From the NCBI GenBank assembly GCA_964440805.1, contig CAYTTR010000061.1:1-7526 (forward strand): a stretch of DNA of 7,526 bases, read 5' to 3'. The notes under the pieces are model-generated. The model saw only the letters and a list, made by a program, of their open reading frames with translations. It ran no database searches and was not told where the DNA came from. Source of the DNA: CAYTTR01 sp964440805. GTDB taxonomy: Bacteria; Acidobacteriota; Aminicenantia; Aminicenantales; Aminicenantaceae. The translations under genes were made by a program, and so were the position numbers. Positions within the stretch are counted from its first letter, which is position 1, and every line of letters begins with the position of its first letter. This document shows, in pieces, positions 6,742 to 7,526 of the stretch.

Positions 6742-7526
6742 ATGCCTGTTGATTTATCTGTGGTTATCGTCAACTGGAATACCAGAGATTTATTATATCA
6801 ATGCATTGAGGCGGTGAAAACTCACCCCCAAAACCTTTCTTTGCAGATCATTGTGGTGGACAATCATTCTTCAGATGGAAGCCCGGAAATGGTGGAACAA
6901 AACTTTCCTGAGGTTTTACTTATAAAGAATAAAGAGAACAGAGGCTACGGCAGAGCAGCCAACCAGGGCCTTAGAGAGGCGGAAGGGAAATATGTGCTTA
7001 TTTTAAACAGTGATGTAAAGGCCGGTCCCAACTGTTTGGAGGAAATGTTTCGATTTATGGAAAATCATCCCGGTCTAGGGGCTTCTTCCTGTAAATTGAC
7101 TTTTCCGGACGGCTCCCTTCAGCACTCCTGCCGGAGATTCCCTTCTTTTAAAACCTATCTCCTTATGCTGCTGGGGATAATGTTTCTTTTCCCCGGAATG
7201 AAGCCGTTTAGAGATTATTTGATGCTGGATTGGGACCATTCTGATTTGCGGGAGGTTGATCAGATTATGGGGAGTTTTATGTTTATAAGAAGTGAAGTAC
7301 TCCGGGAAGTGGGAGGGTTTGATGAGAGATTCTGGATGTATTTTGAAGAAGTGGATTTATGTTTAAGGATTAAAAAAGCAGGATGGAAAATTGTCCATTA
7401 TCCTTATGTCTCAGCGGTACATTTTTTATCCAAGAGCGCTGAGCAGTGGGGAAGTATCAAAAAGATAAAAGAATATCAGAAAAGCTTATTGAAATACTTT
7501 AAGAAAAACGGGAAGAGTTATGAATA
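6742..7526 (+). CDS. Family 2 glycosyltransferase, WbbL/rhamnosyltransferase-like (3' end outside window)
   Basis: An open frame runs from ATG 6742 to the right edge: 261 complete codons plus two bases (TA), with no stop inside the window. The translation is a clear GT2: MPVDLSVVIVNWNTRDLL (1-18), IIVVDNHSSDGS (36-47), ENRGYGRAANQGL (65-77), LILNSD (86-91) as the DXD equivalent, FPDGSLQHSCRRFPS (121-135), the MGSFMFIRSEV segment (176-186), GGFDERFWMYFEEVDLCLR (191-209) and a C-terminal helical region. This block pattern is that of WbbL-type rhamnosyltransferases and relatives, though the donor cannot be assigned with certainty. The gene starts six bases after the tandem GT2 stop, in the same reading frame, without a clear Shine-Dalgarno sequence, so it probably depends on translational coupling. 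If base 7527 is A or G the protein ends at residue 261, somewhat short for the family; otherwise it continues. Confidence 0.88.
   Translation, partial: MPVDLSVVIVNWNTRDLLYQCIEAVKTHPQNLSLQIIVVDNHSSDGSPEMVEQNFPEVLLIKNKENRGYGRAANQGLREAEGKYVLILNSDVKAGPNCLEEMFRFMENHPGLGASSCKLTFPDGSLQHSCRRFPSFKTYLLMLLGIMFLFPGMKPFRDYLMLDWDHSDLREVDQIMGSFMFIRSEVLREVGGFDERFWMYFEEVDLCLRIKKAGWKIVHYPYVSAVHFLSKSAEQWGSIKKIKEYQKSLLKYFKKNGKSYE

Noticed and set aside
1..7526. CRISPR arrays, tRNAs, insertion sequences, riboswitches, and defence or phage genes
   Set aside because: Almost every base is assigned to polysaccharide genes and the gaps are 6-55 bases. I saw no regularly spaced repeats, tRNA-like folds or transposase motifs on either strand.

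Overview
The window is one tightly packed, single-strand block of surface-polysaccharide genes. Seven genes run on the + strand with almost no space between them, and no RNA gene, CRISPR array, mobile element or terminator could be supported. The DNA is AT-leaning (roughly 40% GC by eye), with AGA/AGG arginine codons, purine-rich ribosome sites and one GTG start. This suggests a bacterium, quite possibly an uncultivated lineage. I cannot name the phylum from the sequence.

Layout: a GT4-type glycosyltransferase (56-1207); a GT2 glycosyltransferase with hydrophobic C-terminal stretches (1225-2106); a left-handed beta-helix (hexapeptide) acyltransferase (2132-2884); an ABC-2 polysaccharide export permease of the Wzm type (2898-3674); its ATPase of the Wzt type with a C-terminal carbohydrate-binding domain (3671-4951); a protein with two GT2 domains (4948-6735); and a WbbL-like GT2 that runs off the right edge (6742-7526). 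Bases 2-43 may be the last 13 codons of an upstream gene. The permease, ATPase and tandem GT2 are chained by 4-base start/stop overlaps (ATGA and GTGA). The tandem GT2 and the last GT2 share a reading frame and are separated by one stop codon plus two sense codons.

How they fit together (inference from known families): five glycosyltransferase domains would build a glycan on a lipid carrier at the inner face of the membrane. The acyltransferase would decorate it, and the Wzm/Wzt pair would export the chain. The Wzt C-terminal domain implies that export depends on recognising a structure on the glycan, as in the E. coli O9a type of O-antigen or in S-layer glycan systems. The initiating glycosyl-phosphate transferase, nucleotide-sugar synthesis genes and any dedicated chain-capping enzyme are not in the window.

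I found no clearly new biological system. The points most worth a second look are the CBD-type exporter with an acyltransferase as the only visible modifying enzyme, the in-frame near-fusion of the tandem GT2 with the next GT2, a GT2 with Asn in place of the usual first Asp, and several 8-base homopolymer tracts inside the genes.
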